Shown: positions 1 through 8,082, counted from the stretch's first letter. The stretch: DNA of 64,000 nt from Clostridium polyendosporum (GCF_018332455.1 NZ_BOPZ01000020.1:1-64000), one strand, 5' to 3'. Notes: a model not told the origin generated them from the letters alone. Program-made: numbers and translations.

Positions 1-81
1 GAACACAAGGTTGATAGGTCAGAGGTGTAAGCATGGTAACATGTTGAGCTGACTGATACTAATAGGTCGAGGGCTTGACCA
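1..81 (+). rRNA. 23S ribosomal RNA, 3' end (partial)
   Basis: The first ~80 bases match the conserved 3' terminus of bacterial 23S rRNA, including the GACTGATACTAATAGGTCGA block and the closing GGGCTTGACC. Only the tail is inside the window, so the gene runs off the left edge. The exact 3' end is inferred from the family, not visible. A short hairpin (GAGAG-acaacaa-CTCTC, about 111-129) follows and may be a processing stem. No 5S gene lies between it and the tRNA that follows. Confidence 0.93.
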
Positions 82-144
82 ATAAAAAGGCTAAAACTTA
101 TGTGCAATTTTGAGAGACAACAACTCTCTATTAATATATAATAT

Positions 145-219
145 TCCGCGGTAGCTCAATGGTGGAGCACTCGGCTGTTAACCGATAGGTTGGAGGTTCG
201 AGCCCTCTCCGCGGAGCCA
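145..219 (+). tRNA. tRNA-Asn (GTT)
   Basis: A full cloverleaf can be drawn: acceptor TCCGCGG pairs with CCGCGGA, the anticodon loop CTGTTAA gives anticodon GTT at 177-179, the T-arm is GGAGG-TTCGAGC-CCTCT, and CCA is encoded at 217-219. It sits 64 bases after the 23S end and before a terminator, so it is the distal gene of the rRNA operon. Confidence 0.96.
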
Positions 220-228
220 ATTGTAAGT

Positions 229-258
229 AACATCAAGTATTAACTTGATGTTTTTTTT
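229..258 (+). terminator. Rho-independent terminator of the rRNA operon
   Basis: A 10-bp stem, AACATCAAGT against ACTTGATGTT, with a 4-base loop is followed by a run of eight T residues. Confidence 0.85.
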
Positions 259-375
259 ATTATAAAAATATATTTTATGTTACCGTATTGTAGTTTATAT
301 TTAAAACCAAATATAGTAAAATAATATAAGATAAATAATTAATTTGGATTGGACGCAATAAGGAGTAATAAAAGA

Positions 376-1296
376 ATGTATAGAAGAAAGTATGGAAAGC
401 ATAAAAAACGAGTAATAGCTCTTATAATCTTGCTTTTTCTTATAGCAGTAGGGATTAAAACAACACAATATTTCATAACAAGCAAAACAAAAATTGTACA
501 AGCTGTTGTTATTGGAGAAAAGAGTAACTTTTCAGAAAAAACTATTTCTTTAGCAGAAGAGGTAAAACCGGTAGAAGCTGAGCTAATTAAAGGTATAAAT
601 GTTATATCATTAGGGGACAAGTTTACTTTTGATGCAGAAGAAATTCAGAATATGTTAAATGGAAGTGAAAAACAAAAAGATGGTAAAAAAATTGCTTTTT
701 TAACCTTCGATGATGGTCCATCAACTACAGTTACACCTCAAATATTAGAGACTTTGAAAGAAAGTAATGTAAAGGCTACTTTTTTTATCGTAGGGTCATC
801 CTTAGAGAAGTCAGAAAAGGCAAAGGAAATATTAAAAAGAGAATATGCTGAAGGACATGCCATAGGGAATCATACATATTCCCATAGATATGATATACTT
901 TATCCTAAAAGTACTATTAATGTACAGAGCTTTATGAATGATATTGAAAAAAATCAAGAGATAATAAAAACTATATTGGGAGATGAGTTTCATACAAGAG
1001 TTATTAGATTTCCTGGTGGTCATATGTCATGGAAAGGAACTAATGAGATAGATAAGGTTTTAAAAGAAAAAAATTATAATTATATAGATTGGAACGCATT
1101 TAATGGAGATGCACAAGGAACTAATAAAAAAGATAAGGACAAGCTGGTAAAGAATTTAATAAAAACAGCTAACGGCAAAGATAAACTAATAGTATTAATG
1201 CATGATACATATGGTAAAGAATCGACTGCACAAGCTTTGCCAGAAATAATAAAATATTTAAAAGAACAAGGATATGATTTTAAAACATTAAAATAA
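376..1296 (+). CDS. Membrane-anchored polysaccharide deacetylase (NodB domain)
   Basis: A 306-residue protein with a basic N-terminus, one membrane segment (about residues 13-32) and an extracellular NodB deacetylase domain from about residue 100. The metal-binding motifs are intact: TFDDGPS at 110-116 (D112, D113) and HTYSH at 166-170, followed by RFPGG and the C-terminal LMHDTYG. The family removes N-acetyl groups from peptidoglycan or other GlcNAc/MurNAc polymers outside the membrane, which makes walls lysozyme-resistant. The start is ATG 376, ten bases after AGGAG; an upstream in-frame TTG at 349 has no ribosome site. Single gene with its own terminator. The exact substrate cannot be told from sequence. 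Confidence 0.9.
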   Translation: MYRRKYGKHKKRVIALIILLFLIAVGIKTTQYFITSKTKIVQAVVIGEKSNFSEKTISLAEEVKPVEAELIKGINVISLGDKFTFDAEEIQNMLNGSEKQKDGKKIAFLTFDDGPSTTVTPQILETLKESNVKATFFIVGSSLEKSEKAKEILKREYAEGHAIGNHTYSHRYDILYPKSTINVQSFMNDIEKNQEIIKTILGDEFHTRVIRFPGGHMSWKGTNEIDKVLKEKNYNYIDWNAFNGDAQGTNKKDKDKLVKNLIKTANGKDKLIVLMHDTYGKESTAQALPEIIKYLKEQGYDFKTLK

Positions 1297-1357
1297 AGGA
1301 TATATTTTTCTAAAATAAAGCAGAATATGAAATTATAGGAAATAAAAATAAATATTA

Positions 1358-1366
1358 TGTTATAAT
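1358..1366 (+). promoter_or_regulatory. Possible extended -10 promoter for the response regulator
   Basis: TGTTATAAT is an extended -10 element 82 bases upstream of the response regulator start. No good -35 box is visible. Confidence 0.35.
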
Positions 1367-1369
1367 TTA

Positions 1370-1396
1370 AGAGAAGTTTACATGACTTCTCTATTT
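1370..1396 (+). terminator. Terminator after the deacetylase gene
   Basis: AGAGAAGT pairs with ACTTCTCT around a short loop, and a T-rich tail follows. A TATAAT with an upstream TG (1358-1366) lies just before it, so the hairpin could also be in the leader of the next gene. Confidence 0.55.
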
Positions 1397-1447
1397 TATT
1401 ATAAAAATATAAGTTATATAGAGAATCAGTAATTGGGTGGTGAATTT

Positions 1448-2134
1448 ATGATAAAAATTTTACTTGTTGATGATGAAGAGCATGTAAGAAGGCTTTTGAA
1501 AATTAATTTTCAACGTAATAATTTTAAGGTTATTGAAGTTGATAATGGAGAAGAAGGAATAAGAAGAGCTTTATTAGAAAAACCTGAGATAGCTATTCTT
1601 AATATAATGCTTCCTGATATTGATAGATATAAAGTATGTGAAGTGCTAAAAAAAGAACTTCCTCAGATAGGAATTATAATGCTAACTGCTAAAGCTCATG
1701 ATATGGACAAGATTGTAGGATTAGAGTGTGGTGCTGATGACTATATCATTAAGCCATTTAATCCGCTAGAAGTAACTTTTAGAGTAAAAGTACTACTTAA
1801 GAGAATTAAGAATAATACAGACAAAAAAGATGGTAATAGGTTAATTTACAATCCTTTTTTACTTGATTTATATTCTAAAATATTATTAAAAAATAATAAA
1901 GAAGTATTTGTTACGCGCAAGGAGTTCTTACTTATGAAGTTATTTCTTGAGAATCCTGGAAAAGCCTTAAGTAGAGATGAACTTTTAAATCAAGTATGGG
2001 GAAGAGATTTCTTTGGAGATCCTAAAATAGTTGATGTTAACATAAGAAGATTAAGGACAAAGATTGAAGAGACTGCATCTTCTCCTAAGTATATTGAAAC
2101 AGTGTGGGGAATAGGATACAGATGGAAAAAATAG
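1448..2134 (+). CDS. Atypical OmpR/PhoB-type response regulator (phospho-acceptor Asp replaced by Asn)
   Basis: A 228-residue protein with a receiver domain (about 1-120) and a C-terminal winged-helix DNA-binding domain (about 130-228, ending VWGIGYRW). The acidic pair VDDEE (about residues 8-9), the Thr of MLTAK and the Lys of IIKPF are present. The residue at the phosphorylation site, normally the Asp in LLDIMLPD, is Asn (LNIMLPD, N52, codon AAT at 1601-1603), and the Gly that usually follows (DGY) is Arg (DRY). It therefore probably cannot be phosphorylated in the usual way. No histidine kinase gene is adjacent. Start ATG 1448 has GGTGGTG upstream; the in-frame TTG at 1433 lies too close to that site. 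Targets unknown. Confidence 0.9.
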   Translation: MIKILLVDDEEHVRRLLKINFQRNNFKVIEVDNGEEGIRRALLEKPEIAILNIMLPDIDRYKVCEVLKKELPQIGIIMLTAKAHDMDKIVGLECGADDYIIKPFNPLEVTFRVKVLLKRIKNNTDKKDGNRLIYNPFLLDLYSKILLKNNKEVFVTRKEFLLMKLFLENPGKALSRDELLNQVWGRDFFGDPKIVDVNIRRLRTKIEETASSPKYIETVWGIGYRWKK

Positions 2135-2162
2135 GTATCATTAGCTGATACCTATTTTTTAT
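2125..2162. terminator. Bidirectional terminator between converging genes
   Basis: AATAGGTATCA and TGATACCTATT form a stem flanked by A6 and T6 runs, serving the response regulator on the plus strand and the sulfatase gene on the minus strand. Confidence 0.85.
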
Positions 2163-3993
2163 TCTTAAAATAATTACTTTTTATTAACTTATCACTTAAA
2201 TCAAGAGACTTAATATACATATTTTTTTCTTCTTGGGATGCAACTGTACCTTTAAAAGTTTTATCTGCCAATACTGCAAATGATTTATTAGTTTTTAATA
2301 AGCTTCTACCTAATGCAGAATTAATATATTTATTTTCTTCAATACCCATCAAGTAAGCTAGTGTAGGCATTATATCAATCTGTCCACCATACAAATCAAG
2401 CTTTGTAGGCTCATTGTAATTTTTATTATAAATAATGAAAGGAACTGTATGATCACCATTATCTAAATACCATGGTTCAGGATTTTTTAATTGTTCAACC
2501 TTGTCATTGTAGTATTTATGCACTCCAGTATGATCTCCAACTACAACAACAACTGTATTATCTAGAAGACCTTCTTTATCAAGAGTATCAAGGAATATTC
2601 CAATTTGTTTATCAGTATAATGCACACTTTGAAAGTAATCACCTAAGATATTATCTTTTAACTCACCTTCAAGTTTTAATTCTTTATATTTATCAGGTAA
2701 CTCAAAAGGGCCATGACTTGTTAAGGTCACGAGAAATGAATAAAAAGGTTGCTTCATATTTTTTATTTTAGGTACAACTTGCTTTAAATATGTACCATCA
2801 CTTAAGCCTAAACCTATTTGTTCATCATCTTCAAAAGAATAATAATCAATAAAATTATTAAAGCCTATTCCCTTTAGACCCTGCGAATAGTTCCAGAAAG
2901 AACCTTTATCAGCATGAATTGCAGTAGTTGAATATCCTTTTTCTTCAAGTAGATTAGGAAGAGAGACATATGTTGCATTTGGATACCTGAAAAATGTACT
3001 TCCCTTTCTAATTGGAAATATTGAAGTATTAACCATTAAATCACAATCGGAACTTGTCCCTTCGTTAACTTGCTCAAAAGTATTAGGAAAATATATACCA
3101 TGATTAAGCAATTTATTAAGAGTAGGAGTTATCTCCTGATTATTAATTTTTTCATTCACCACAAAGGTTTCTAAAGATTCAACCTGAATTACAATGAGAT
3201 TCTTATTGTTAAAAATAGCTTTATATTTATTATCATTAAGATTTTCATTTTTATTGTTATAAAATTCTTTAACCTCATTTTTTTCAGAATCAGTTAAATT
3301 ATACGGTTTAGAATCCTTATATACATTATATAGATCGAAAATGTGATACCCTATTGGAGAGAAAAATCTAGCTGAGTCCATAGGGTCATATCCGCTAAAA
3401 ATATAATCATTTTTGACTTCTCTATTAAGTACAAAAACATTAAATGGAATATATCCAATATATAATATTGATACAGTAAAAATTGCTGTAAAAGCTTTAA
3501 TGTTTATTTTAGAGTTCTTAAAATGTTTATGATTAAATAATAAGTAGATTATAAGTATAATTAAATCAATAATAAATATAAAATCAAAATTACTTGTCAT
3601 GGAGAATATAGCTCCTGACATATTATCTAAATTAGCTGTTTGATTTACAATAAGTATTGAAGGAACTGTCAAGAAACCCCTAAAGTACCAAAGATCTAGC
3701 AATATTAATAATGTTAATAATATATTTATTATAATCATATAAATATATCTGCCTTTTTCTTTAAATAGAAAACCAAAGCTTAGAAATATGGCTATAAATG
3801 ATACATAATAATATATAAAGGGATTTGCTTTACTATAGCCTAGTAAAAAATTAAAGTTATATGTATTTTTACTTAGTGTAAATCCTAAGAAGTAAATACC
3901 TTTTAGAGTTAAAGCAGTTAATATTAAAATATAAAATATTAACCTAATAATAGATGATTTAATTAGGGTGGTTTTTATGCTATTTAATATCAT
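2152..3993 (-). CDS. LtaS-like membrane sulfatase-fold enzyme (lipoteichoic acid synthase family)
   Basis: A 613-residue protein: about five N-terminal membrane segments (residues 1-200), then an extracellular sulfatase domain. Catalytic features of the LtaS family are visible: the metal-binding Glu in IQVESLE, the nucleophile Thr in NEGTSSD (T313), VVGDHTG, and the final HTVPF. LtaS enzymes transfer glycerol phosphate from phosphatidylglycerol to growing lipoteichoic acid on the outer membrane face; relatives transfer phosphoethanolamine or phosphoglycerol to other acceptors, so the substrate is not settled. ATG 3993 has GAGGTG upstream. Stands alone; ends in a terminator shared with the converging response regulator gene. 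Confidence 0.88.
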   Translation of the reverse strand: MILNSIKTTLIKSSIIRLIFYILILTALTLKGIYFLGFTLSKNTYNFNFLLGYSKANPFIYYYVSFIAIFLSFGFLFKEKGRYIYMIIINILLTLLILLDLWYFRGFLTVPSILIVNQTANLDNMSGAIFSMTSNFDFIFIIDLIILIIYLLFNHKHFKNSKINIKAFTAIFTVSILYIGYIPFNVFVLNREVKNDYIFSGYDPMDSARFFSPIGYHIFDLYNVYKDSKPYNLTDSEKNEVKEFYNNKNENLNDNKYKAIFNNKNLIVIQVESLETFVVNEKINNQEITPTLNKLLNHGIYFPNTFEQVNEGTSSDCDLMVNTSIFPIRKGSTFFRYPNATYVSLPNLLEEKGYSTTAIHADKGSFWNYSQGLKGIGFNNFIDYYSFEDDEQIGLGLSDGTYLKQVVPKIKNMKQPFYSFLVTLTSHGPFELPDKYKELKLEGELKDNILGDYFQSVHYTDKQIGIFLDTLDKEGLLDNTVVVVVGDHTGVHKYYNDKVEQLKNPEPWYLDNGDHTVPFIIYNKNYNEPTKLDLYGGQIDIMPTLAYLMGIEENKYINSALGRSLLKTNKSFAVLADKTFKGTVASQEEKNMYIKSLDLSDKLIKSNYFKNKK

Positions 3994-4148
3994 GGAAACA
4001 CCTCAATAATAATTAATATCTTAATGGAAAAATTATATTATAATAAAAGCTATAAATCAATGAAAATACATATATTTATTAATGGTAAAGTTGTTAATTT
4101 ATTATTGCATGTATTTAAGATAGATATCTAATCTTCAAATAAATTATA

Positions 4149-4199
4149 GATAAACAAATTCATAGCTAAATTTATAATTTAGAGTTGAATTTGTTTATC
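4149..4199. repeat. Palindromic intergenic repeat, termini-only copy (R1)
   Basis: GATAAACAAATTCA is repeated as a perfect 14-bp inverted copy (TGAATTTGTTTATC), with a further inner palindrome CTAAATT/AATTTAG. The same termini occur at 16211-16301 and, less perfectly, at 35421-35539 and 51358-51452. Confidence 0.7.
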
Positions 4200-4246
4200 T
4201 TTGTATAAGTACATAACTATATAATTAAAGTAAAGGGGGTAATTTT

Positions 4247-4822
4247 TTGTATATAATTGATTGTAAAGGTTTGGTATGCCCACAGCCAGTAATAAATACT
4301 AAAAAGTATTTTGATTCTATAAACGAAGGAATTGCAAAAATAATTGTAGACAATGAAGTAGCAAAAAATAATCTTTTGAAATTTGCATCAAACAATGGAT
4401 ATGAGGGAAGCTTTGAACGAGAAAATGGACTTTTTAAAATAATTATTTCTAAAAATATGAGAGAGAAAGACATAATGAATAAAACAGAAGAACTGTCAAT
4501 AATTATTTCTTCAGATAAGCTTGGTAATGGTGATGATGTGTTAGGTAATACATTAATGAAAACTTATGTTTATGCTCTCTCTGAAAGTGATGTGCTTCCT
4601 AAAAATTTAATTTTTATTAATGGTGGAGTTAAACTTACAATTGAAGGGTCTATAATATTAGGAAGCTTGAATATATTAAAGAATAGAGGCGTAAATATAT
4701 TAAGTTGTGGTACATGTTTAGACTTTTATGATATTAAAGAAAAGTTAGCTGTTGGAGAAATCACAAATATGTATACAATTGTAGAGATAATGAATACATC
4801 AAAAAATACAATAAAGATATAA
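4247..4822 (+). CDS. yedF: YedF-type sulfurtransferase-like protein (TusA + DsrE-like domains)
   Basis: A 191-residue protein with an N-terminal TusA domain (residues 1-70) bearing the signature CPQP at 11-14 and another Cys at 6, joined to a C-terminal DsrE-like domain (about 80-191) with SCGTCLDFY near residue 145. This arrangement is typical of the YedF family, linked by genomic association to selenium metabolism; TusA-type Cys residues carry persulfide sulfur. No selD or selenoprotein gene is visible nearby, so a selenium role is inference only. Start is TTG 4247, seven bases after AAAGGGGGT. The gene after it follows by 51 bases and may share its transcript. Confidence 0.85.
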   Translation: MYIIDCKGLVCPQPVINTKKYFDSINEGIAKIIVDNEVAKNNLLKFASNNGYEGSFERENGLFKIIISKNMREKDIMNKTEELSIIISSDKLGNGDDVLGNTLMKTYVYALSESDVLPKNLIFINGGVKLTIEGSIILGSLNILKNRGVNILSCGTCLDFYDIKEKLAVGEITNMYTIVEIMNTSKNTIKI

Positions 4823-4873
4823 ATTTTTATATACAGGTATATAAGAAAAATTTTCTTAATAAGGAGAGCATTT

Positions 4874-5233
4874 ATGATTACTGTTGGAAAAATAATTAAA
4901 TTTGTGGGAGAATTAGTTGCATTCTCTACGGAAAATGCCATAAAGGGTACTGGAAACATTACATCTAAGATAAATAATAAATTAGGAAGAAAGTTAAAGG
5001 GAAAACAAATACTGATTTTAACAGATAAAACAAGTAATAAAGTTAGTAATAAAATCTTAAAGATAACTAGAAATACAAGTGAAAATTGTGATAAGTTTCT
5101 AGAAAAAGCTTCACTAAGTGTTAAAGTGATTAAACTGAAAGCATTTGAAAAAGAAGTAAGAATTTATGGTGAATCAAAAAAATTTTATGATGAGGAATGC
5201 ATTGTTCCAGCTAAATTTACAGTTAAAGAATAG
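4874..5233 (+). CDS. Small hypothetical protein, 119 aa
   Basis: The gene has a good ribosome site (AAGGAGAGC) before ATG 4874 and the local codon usage. The N-terminal ~25 residues are moderately hydrophobic and amphipathic; the rest is Lys-rich with no recognisable domain and no Cys motif apart from single Cys residues near the end. It follows yedF by 51 bases and ends just before a hairpin terminator, so it may be the second gene of that operon. Function unknown. Confidence 0.7.
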   Translation: MITVGKIIKFVGELVAFSTENAIKGTGNITSKINNKLGRKLKGKQILILTDKTSNKVSNKILKITRNTSENCDKFLEKASLSVKVIKLKAFEKEVRIYGESKKFYDEECIVPAKFTVKE

Positions 5234-5242
5234 AAAAGTAGT

Positions 5243-5272
5243 AAAAGGAGGCCAAGAGGCTTCCTTTTAGTT
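5243..5272 (+). terminator. Terminator after the 119-aa gene
   Basis: AAAAGGAGGCC pairs with GGCTTCCTTTT around AAGA; the T-run forms part of the stem and tail. Confidence 0.6.
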
Positions 5273-5276
5273 ATTT

Positions 5277-5325
5277 GGTGCCATTTCACAAAGTGAAATC
5301 TGGCTAAAAGTGAATAGGATTTATA
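5277..5325 (+). repeat. Palindromic intergenic repeat, forward copy (R2)
   Basis: Contains the family core CCATTTCACAAAGTGAAATC followed by TGGCTAAAAGTGAATAGG. The second hairpin is degenerate. Its distal end overlaps the stop codon of the small minus-strand gene at 5321. Confidence 0.7.
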
Positions 5326-5458
5326 GTTTAAAGTCTGATGGATCGTGATCATGCATCTTTTGTTTATCAAAAGTTGCCTTTGTACTTTCAGTTTTAGGAT
5401 CATGATTTATATGTTTTTTTCTAAATTTACCATCTGTTTTTTTATCTTGGTTATTCAT
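5321..5458 (-). CDS. Small hydrophilic protein, 45 aa (resembles the CPC_1213 family)
   Basis: Reading the minus strand from ATG 5458 gives a 45-residue, strongly charged peptide beginning MNNQDKKTDGKFRKKH and ending HDHDPSDFKL. AAAGGAGCG is well placed upstream. The Lys/Asp/His-rich make-up and size recall the short CPC_1213-type proteins of clostridia, named from memory, so the family is tentative. No membrane segment. It is short enough to be missed by length cut-offs. Confidence 0.65.
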   Translation of the reverse strand: MNNQDKKTDGKFRKKHINHDPKTESTKATFDKQKMHDHDPSDFKL

Positions 5459-5709
5459 TTAAATCGCTCCTTTCAACTTTAGGATGTGCAACTAATTGAT
5501 TTTTATAGTAAATACAGTTTATTATTTTACTGGAAAACATGATTAGAACAGTTTTTTTATTGTTTTATTAATCGTATAAAAAATTATCTTAATATCTTAA
5601 TTGTAATATGTTTTATAAAACTAAACTTAGTATAAACCAATTTATATATAAATATGATAAAATAAAAGTGTTCAAAAGGGTTAGTCTCTTTAAAGGGAGG
5701 GCGATTAGT

Positions 5710-6699
5710 TTGAAGCAATATGACATTATTATAATAGGTGGCGGAGTAGCTGGAATGGCTGCTGCAATATCTGCAAGGGAAAAAGGAATTAAAAAGATCT
5801 TAATTCTGGAAAGAGAAGATATTTTAGGAGGAGTATTGAATTTATGTATACATAATGGTTTTGGAAGAAAGATATTAGATAATGAAGTTACAGGACCGGA
5901 ATATGCACAATTTTTAATCGATAGAATACATGCGTTATCCATAGAGTATAAATTAAATTCATTAGTATTAGATTTAACAAGAGATAAGATTGTAACTTAT
6001 GTAAATCCAAATGAAGGAGTTATAAAAGCAAAGGGAAAATGTATAATTCTTGCTTGTGGTAGTAGAGAAAAGTTCACTGGCAATATAAATATTGCTACAC
6101 ATAAATTTGCAGGAATATATACTGTAGGCACTGCTCAACAATTTGTAAATATGAGAGGATATCTTCCAGGTAAAAATATCGTTATAATAGGAACTTCTGA
6201 TATAACTATTGTTATTGCAAGAAGACTTCTTCTTGAGGGAGCCAAGATTAAAGCTCTTATTGAGAAGAAACCATTTATAATAGCCAAAAGAAAGGAAATG
6301 AAGAGGGTAGTTGAGGATTTTAATATACCTGTAATGCTTTCTAACGCAGTTATTGATGTAAAGGGGAAAGACAGGATAGAAGAGGTTACAATTGCTCCTG
6401 TGGATGAAAAAGGGCAAGTGATTAATGGACAGATAGAAAAGATGGACTGTGATTGTCTTCTTTTATCAGTAGGATGGGTTCCAGAAAGTGAGCTTGCAGA
6501 AAAAGCAAGGCTTAAAATATCAGAAAAAAACCTTGGGCTAGATGTAAATGAAAAACTTGAAACATCTCAGCTTGGAATATATGCTTGTGGCAATGTAGTT
6601 CATTCTTTTAGTTATGCTGATGATACCACATTAGAGGGATATGAGGTAGGCAGGCAGGCAACAAGTTATTTAAAAATATACCATTCAAGAAATAGTTAG
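5710..6699 (+). CDS. FAD/NAD(P)-dependent oxidoreductase, TM1433-like, with degenerate NAD motif
   Basis: A 329-residue protein of the two-dinucleotide-binding fold. The N-terminal FAD motif is intact (IIIIGGGVAGMAAA), followed by a GGVLNLCIHNGFG segment that resembles the FAD oxidoreductases encoded beside glycerol-3-phosphate dehydrogenase (TM1433 type). The second Rossmann motif, usually GxGxxG, reads GTSDIT (161-166), so NAD(P) binding is doubtful. The C-terminal ACGNVV FAD-contact region is present. Start is TTG 5710, nine bases after GGGAGG; an upstream in-frame ATG at 5608 would add 34 residues unlike the family. No glpO-like or DUF1667 partner is next to it. Likely a stand-alone, diverged redox flavoprotein. 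Confidence 0.8.
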   Translation: MKQYDIIIIGGGVAGMAAAISAREKGIKKILILEREDILGGVLNLCIHNGFGRKILDNEVTGPEYAQFLIDRIHALSIEYKLNSLVLDLTRDKIVTYVNPNEGVIKAKGKCIILACGSREKFTGNINIATHKFAGIYTVGTAQQFVNMRGYLPGKNIVIIGTSDITIVIARRLLLEGAKIKALIEKKPFIIAKRKEMKRVVEDFNIPVMLSNAVIDVKGKDRIEEVTIAPVDEKGQVINGQIEKMDCDCLLLSVGWVPESELAEKARLKISEKNLGLDVNEKLETSQLGIYACGNVVHSFSYADDTTLEGYEVGRQATSYLKIYHSRNS

Positions 6700-6726
6700 G
6701 GACTACCAGTGGTAAGTCCCTTTAAT
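6699..6726. terminator. Bidirectional terminator
   Basis: GGGACT-ACC and GGT-A-AGTCCC form a hairpin between two converging genes; the T-run is short. Confidence 0.5.
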
Positions 6727-7279
6727 CCTGTAAGCAACTAAGGATTTTATTAAACATTAGGGTATGTCCTTTTTCATTAGGATGTACTCCATCTGAGAAA
6801 TAGTCTTCTTCAAGTGGAACAATTGATGAGAAATTTATGAGTTTTATATGCAATTCACCACACTTCGAAGTTAACTTATCCTTTAGAGAACAAATCTGGG
6901 AGTTAATAAAATCATAGTTTACAGTTGAGTACCAGCGTTTCTTTGCTAAATTAGGAAGTGTTAGTGGAGGAATAATAACTATAGGGATTATATTATTATC
7001 CGTACTTTCTTTAATCATAAGTAGAATATTATCCACTATAGTGTTTAAGTCCCTTCCCATTAATAAGTCATTAGTTCCTGCCATTATTGAAACCATATCT
7101 GGAGAATGATTCGTTACATCAGTTGAAAAACGAGAAAGCATTCCAGTGGTGGTATCACCATTTACACCCTTATTTATGATTTCATTTTTTGTTTTATTTC
7201 TCAAAAGATCTACCCAAGAGTTTCCTAAATTTACACCATACCCAAAAGTAAGACTATCTCCAATACATATTATCTTCAT
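6722..7279 (-). CDS. SGNH/GDSL-family hydrolase
   Basis: A 185-residue protein with the four SGNH blocks: GDSLTFG (Ser nucleophile, block I), the Gly in KGVNGDTT (block II), AGTNDL (block III Asn) and the catalytic pair in DGVHPNEKGH (block V Asp and His). The family includes esterases, lipases and acyl-carbohydrate esterases; no signal peptide is seen, so it is probably cytosolic. Start ATG 7279 has GGAGGTA at proper spacing; the longer reading frame upstream runs into a dispersed repeat and lacks a ribosome site. Substrate unknown. Confidence 0.87.
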   Translation of the reverse strand: MKIICIGDSLTFGYGVNLGNSWVDLLRNKTKNEIINKGVNGDTTTGMLSRFSTDVTNHSPDMVSIMAGTNDLLMGRDLNTIVDNILLMIKESTDNNIIPIVIIPPLTLPNLAKKRWYSTVNYDFINSQICSLKDKLTSKCGELHIKLINFSSIVPLEEDYFSDGVHPNEKGHTLMFNKILSCLQD

Positions 7280-7321
7280 AATATACCTCCAAAACAATCT
7301 AGCTAAAGTAAGATATATATA

Positions 7322-7410
7322 TACAATTTTATAACTGAATTGATTTGCTACCATTTCACTAAGTGAAATCTGGCTAAAAGTCAATGGATTTTATACTTAT
7401 TCACTTTTAT
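7322..7410 (+). repeat. Palindromic intergenic repeat, forward copy (R3)
   Basis: Carries CCATTTCACTAAGTGAAATC then TGGCTAAAAGTCAATGG, closed by ATTCACTTTTA. The upstream terminal motif TTTATAACTGAATT (7328-7341) occurs again at 7443-7456 as a direct repeat, perhaps a second partial copy. Confidence 0.7.
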
Positions 7411-7455
7411 TATATATTATAGCAGCATTATAGATACACAACTTTATAACTGAAT

Positions 7456-8082
7456 TTATAATACTTTGTTTAAGCAATTTTTACATATGATGGTTTTACC
7501 TTTATCTGCAGTTATATAATTATCATTTTTTATTATTTTGCCGCATATAGAGCATATATCCTTTAAAACTTGCTTTTTTATAGCAACTTCAGATTTATTT
7601 ATTATGTTTTGGGTTTTATTTGGTGGTGGAGAGTACTGAAGCTTATTTACAGGTGTATCTCTTTCAATTATTTTATAATCCATCTTAAAGGAACTTTCCC
7701 CAAAGAGTTCTAGTTCAAAACGAGGGTTTTCTTTATCATAAAATTCTTCAATTATTATCTTTCTTATTTGAGCATCATTTATTATAAGACCACTTTTTTC
7801 TATACCGTCAAAAATACTCTTTGTAATATTATTAGTATCAGGATGACGTTTTTCACTTTTATAATAAACTTTTAGAATTGCAATGAGTCCTTCAGTTAAT
7901 ATAAGATTAGGATTTTGTGCTCTTGTATGAATAGCAATTTCTTCTTCATAGAGTGCATATCTATCGTGGTATTTTCCTGAATTATAAGGTAAAATAGCTC
8001 TCCCCTGAGTATTAAAAAGTTTAAAATTCGATTTTGATATTGGAGAGCCATATACTACAACTTTTGCGTAAGGTTTATTCAT
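7456..8082 (-). CDS. RusA-like Holliday-junction resolvase-family protein with zinc ribbon
   Basis: A 208-residue protein. The N-terminal ~125 residues look like the RusA endonuclease family: the HPDTNNITKSIFDGI segment and INDAQI match the RusA DxDN...DDAQ pattern, but the second Asp of DxDN is Asn here. The C-terminus adds two CxxC pairs (CSICG and CKNC), probably a zinc ribbon. RusA enzymes resolve four-way DNA junctions and are usually phage-encoded; no phage genes surround this one, so it may be a domesticated chromosomal family. Start ATG 8082 with AGGAGA upstream. Whether it still cuts DNA is uncertain. Confidence 0.72.
   Translation of the reverse strand: MNKPYAKVVVYGSPISKSNFKLFNTQGRAILPYNSGKYHDRYALYEEEIAIHTRAQNPNLILTEGLIAILKVYYKSEKRHPDTNNITKSIFDGIEKSGLIINDAQIRKIIIEEFYDKENPRFELELFGESSFKMDYKIIERDTPVNKLQYSPPPNKTQNIINKSEVAIKKQVLKDICSICGKIIKNDNYITADKGKTIICKNCLNKVL

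Noticed and set aside
2472-2771. 99-codon plus-strand frame within the LtaS-like gene
   Set aside because: Antisense to a conserved sulfatase domain, Gln/Tyr-rich and without a ribosome site.
5974-6417. 147-codon minus-strand frame opposite the flavoprotein gene
   Set aside because: Composition rich in Ser, Tyr and Asn as expected for the reverse of an AT-rich gene; no domain and no ribosome site.
7456-8082. Prophage assignment for the RusA-like gene
   Set aside because: No integrase, capsid, portal or other phage genes nearby and the codon usage matches neighbours.
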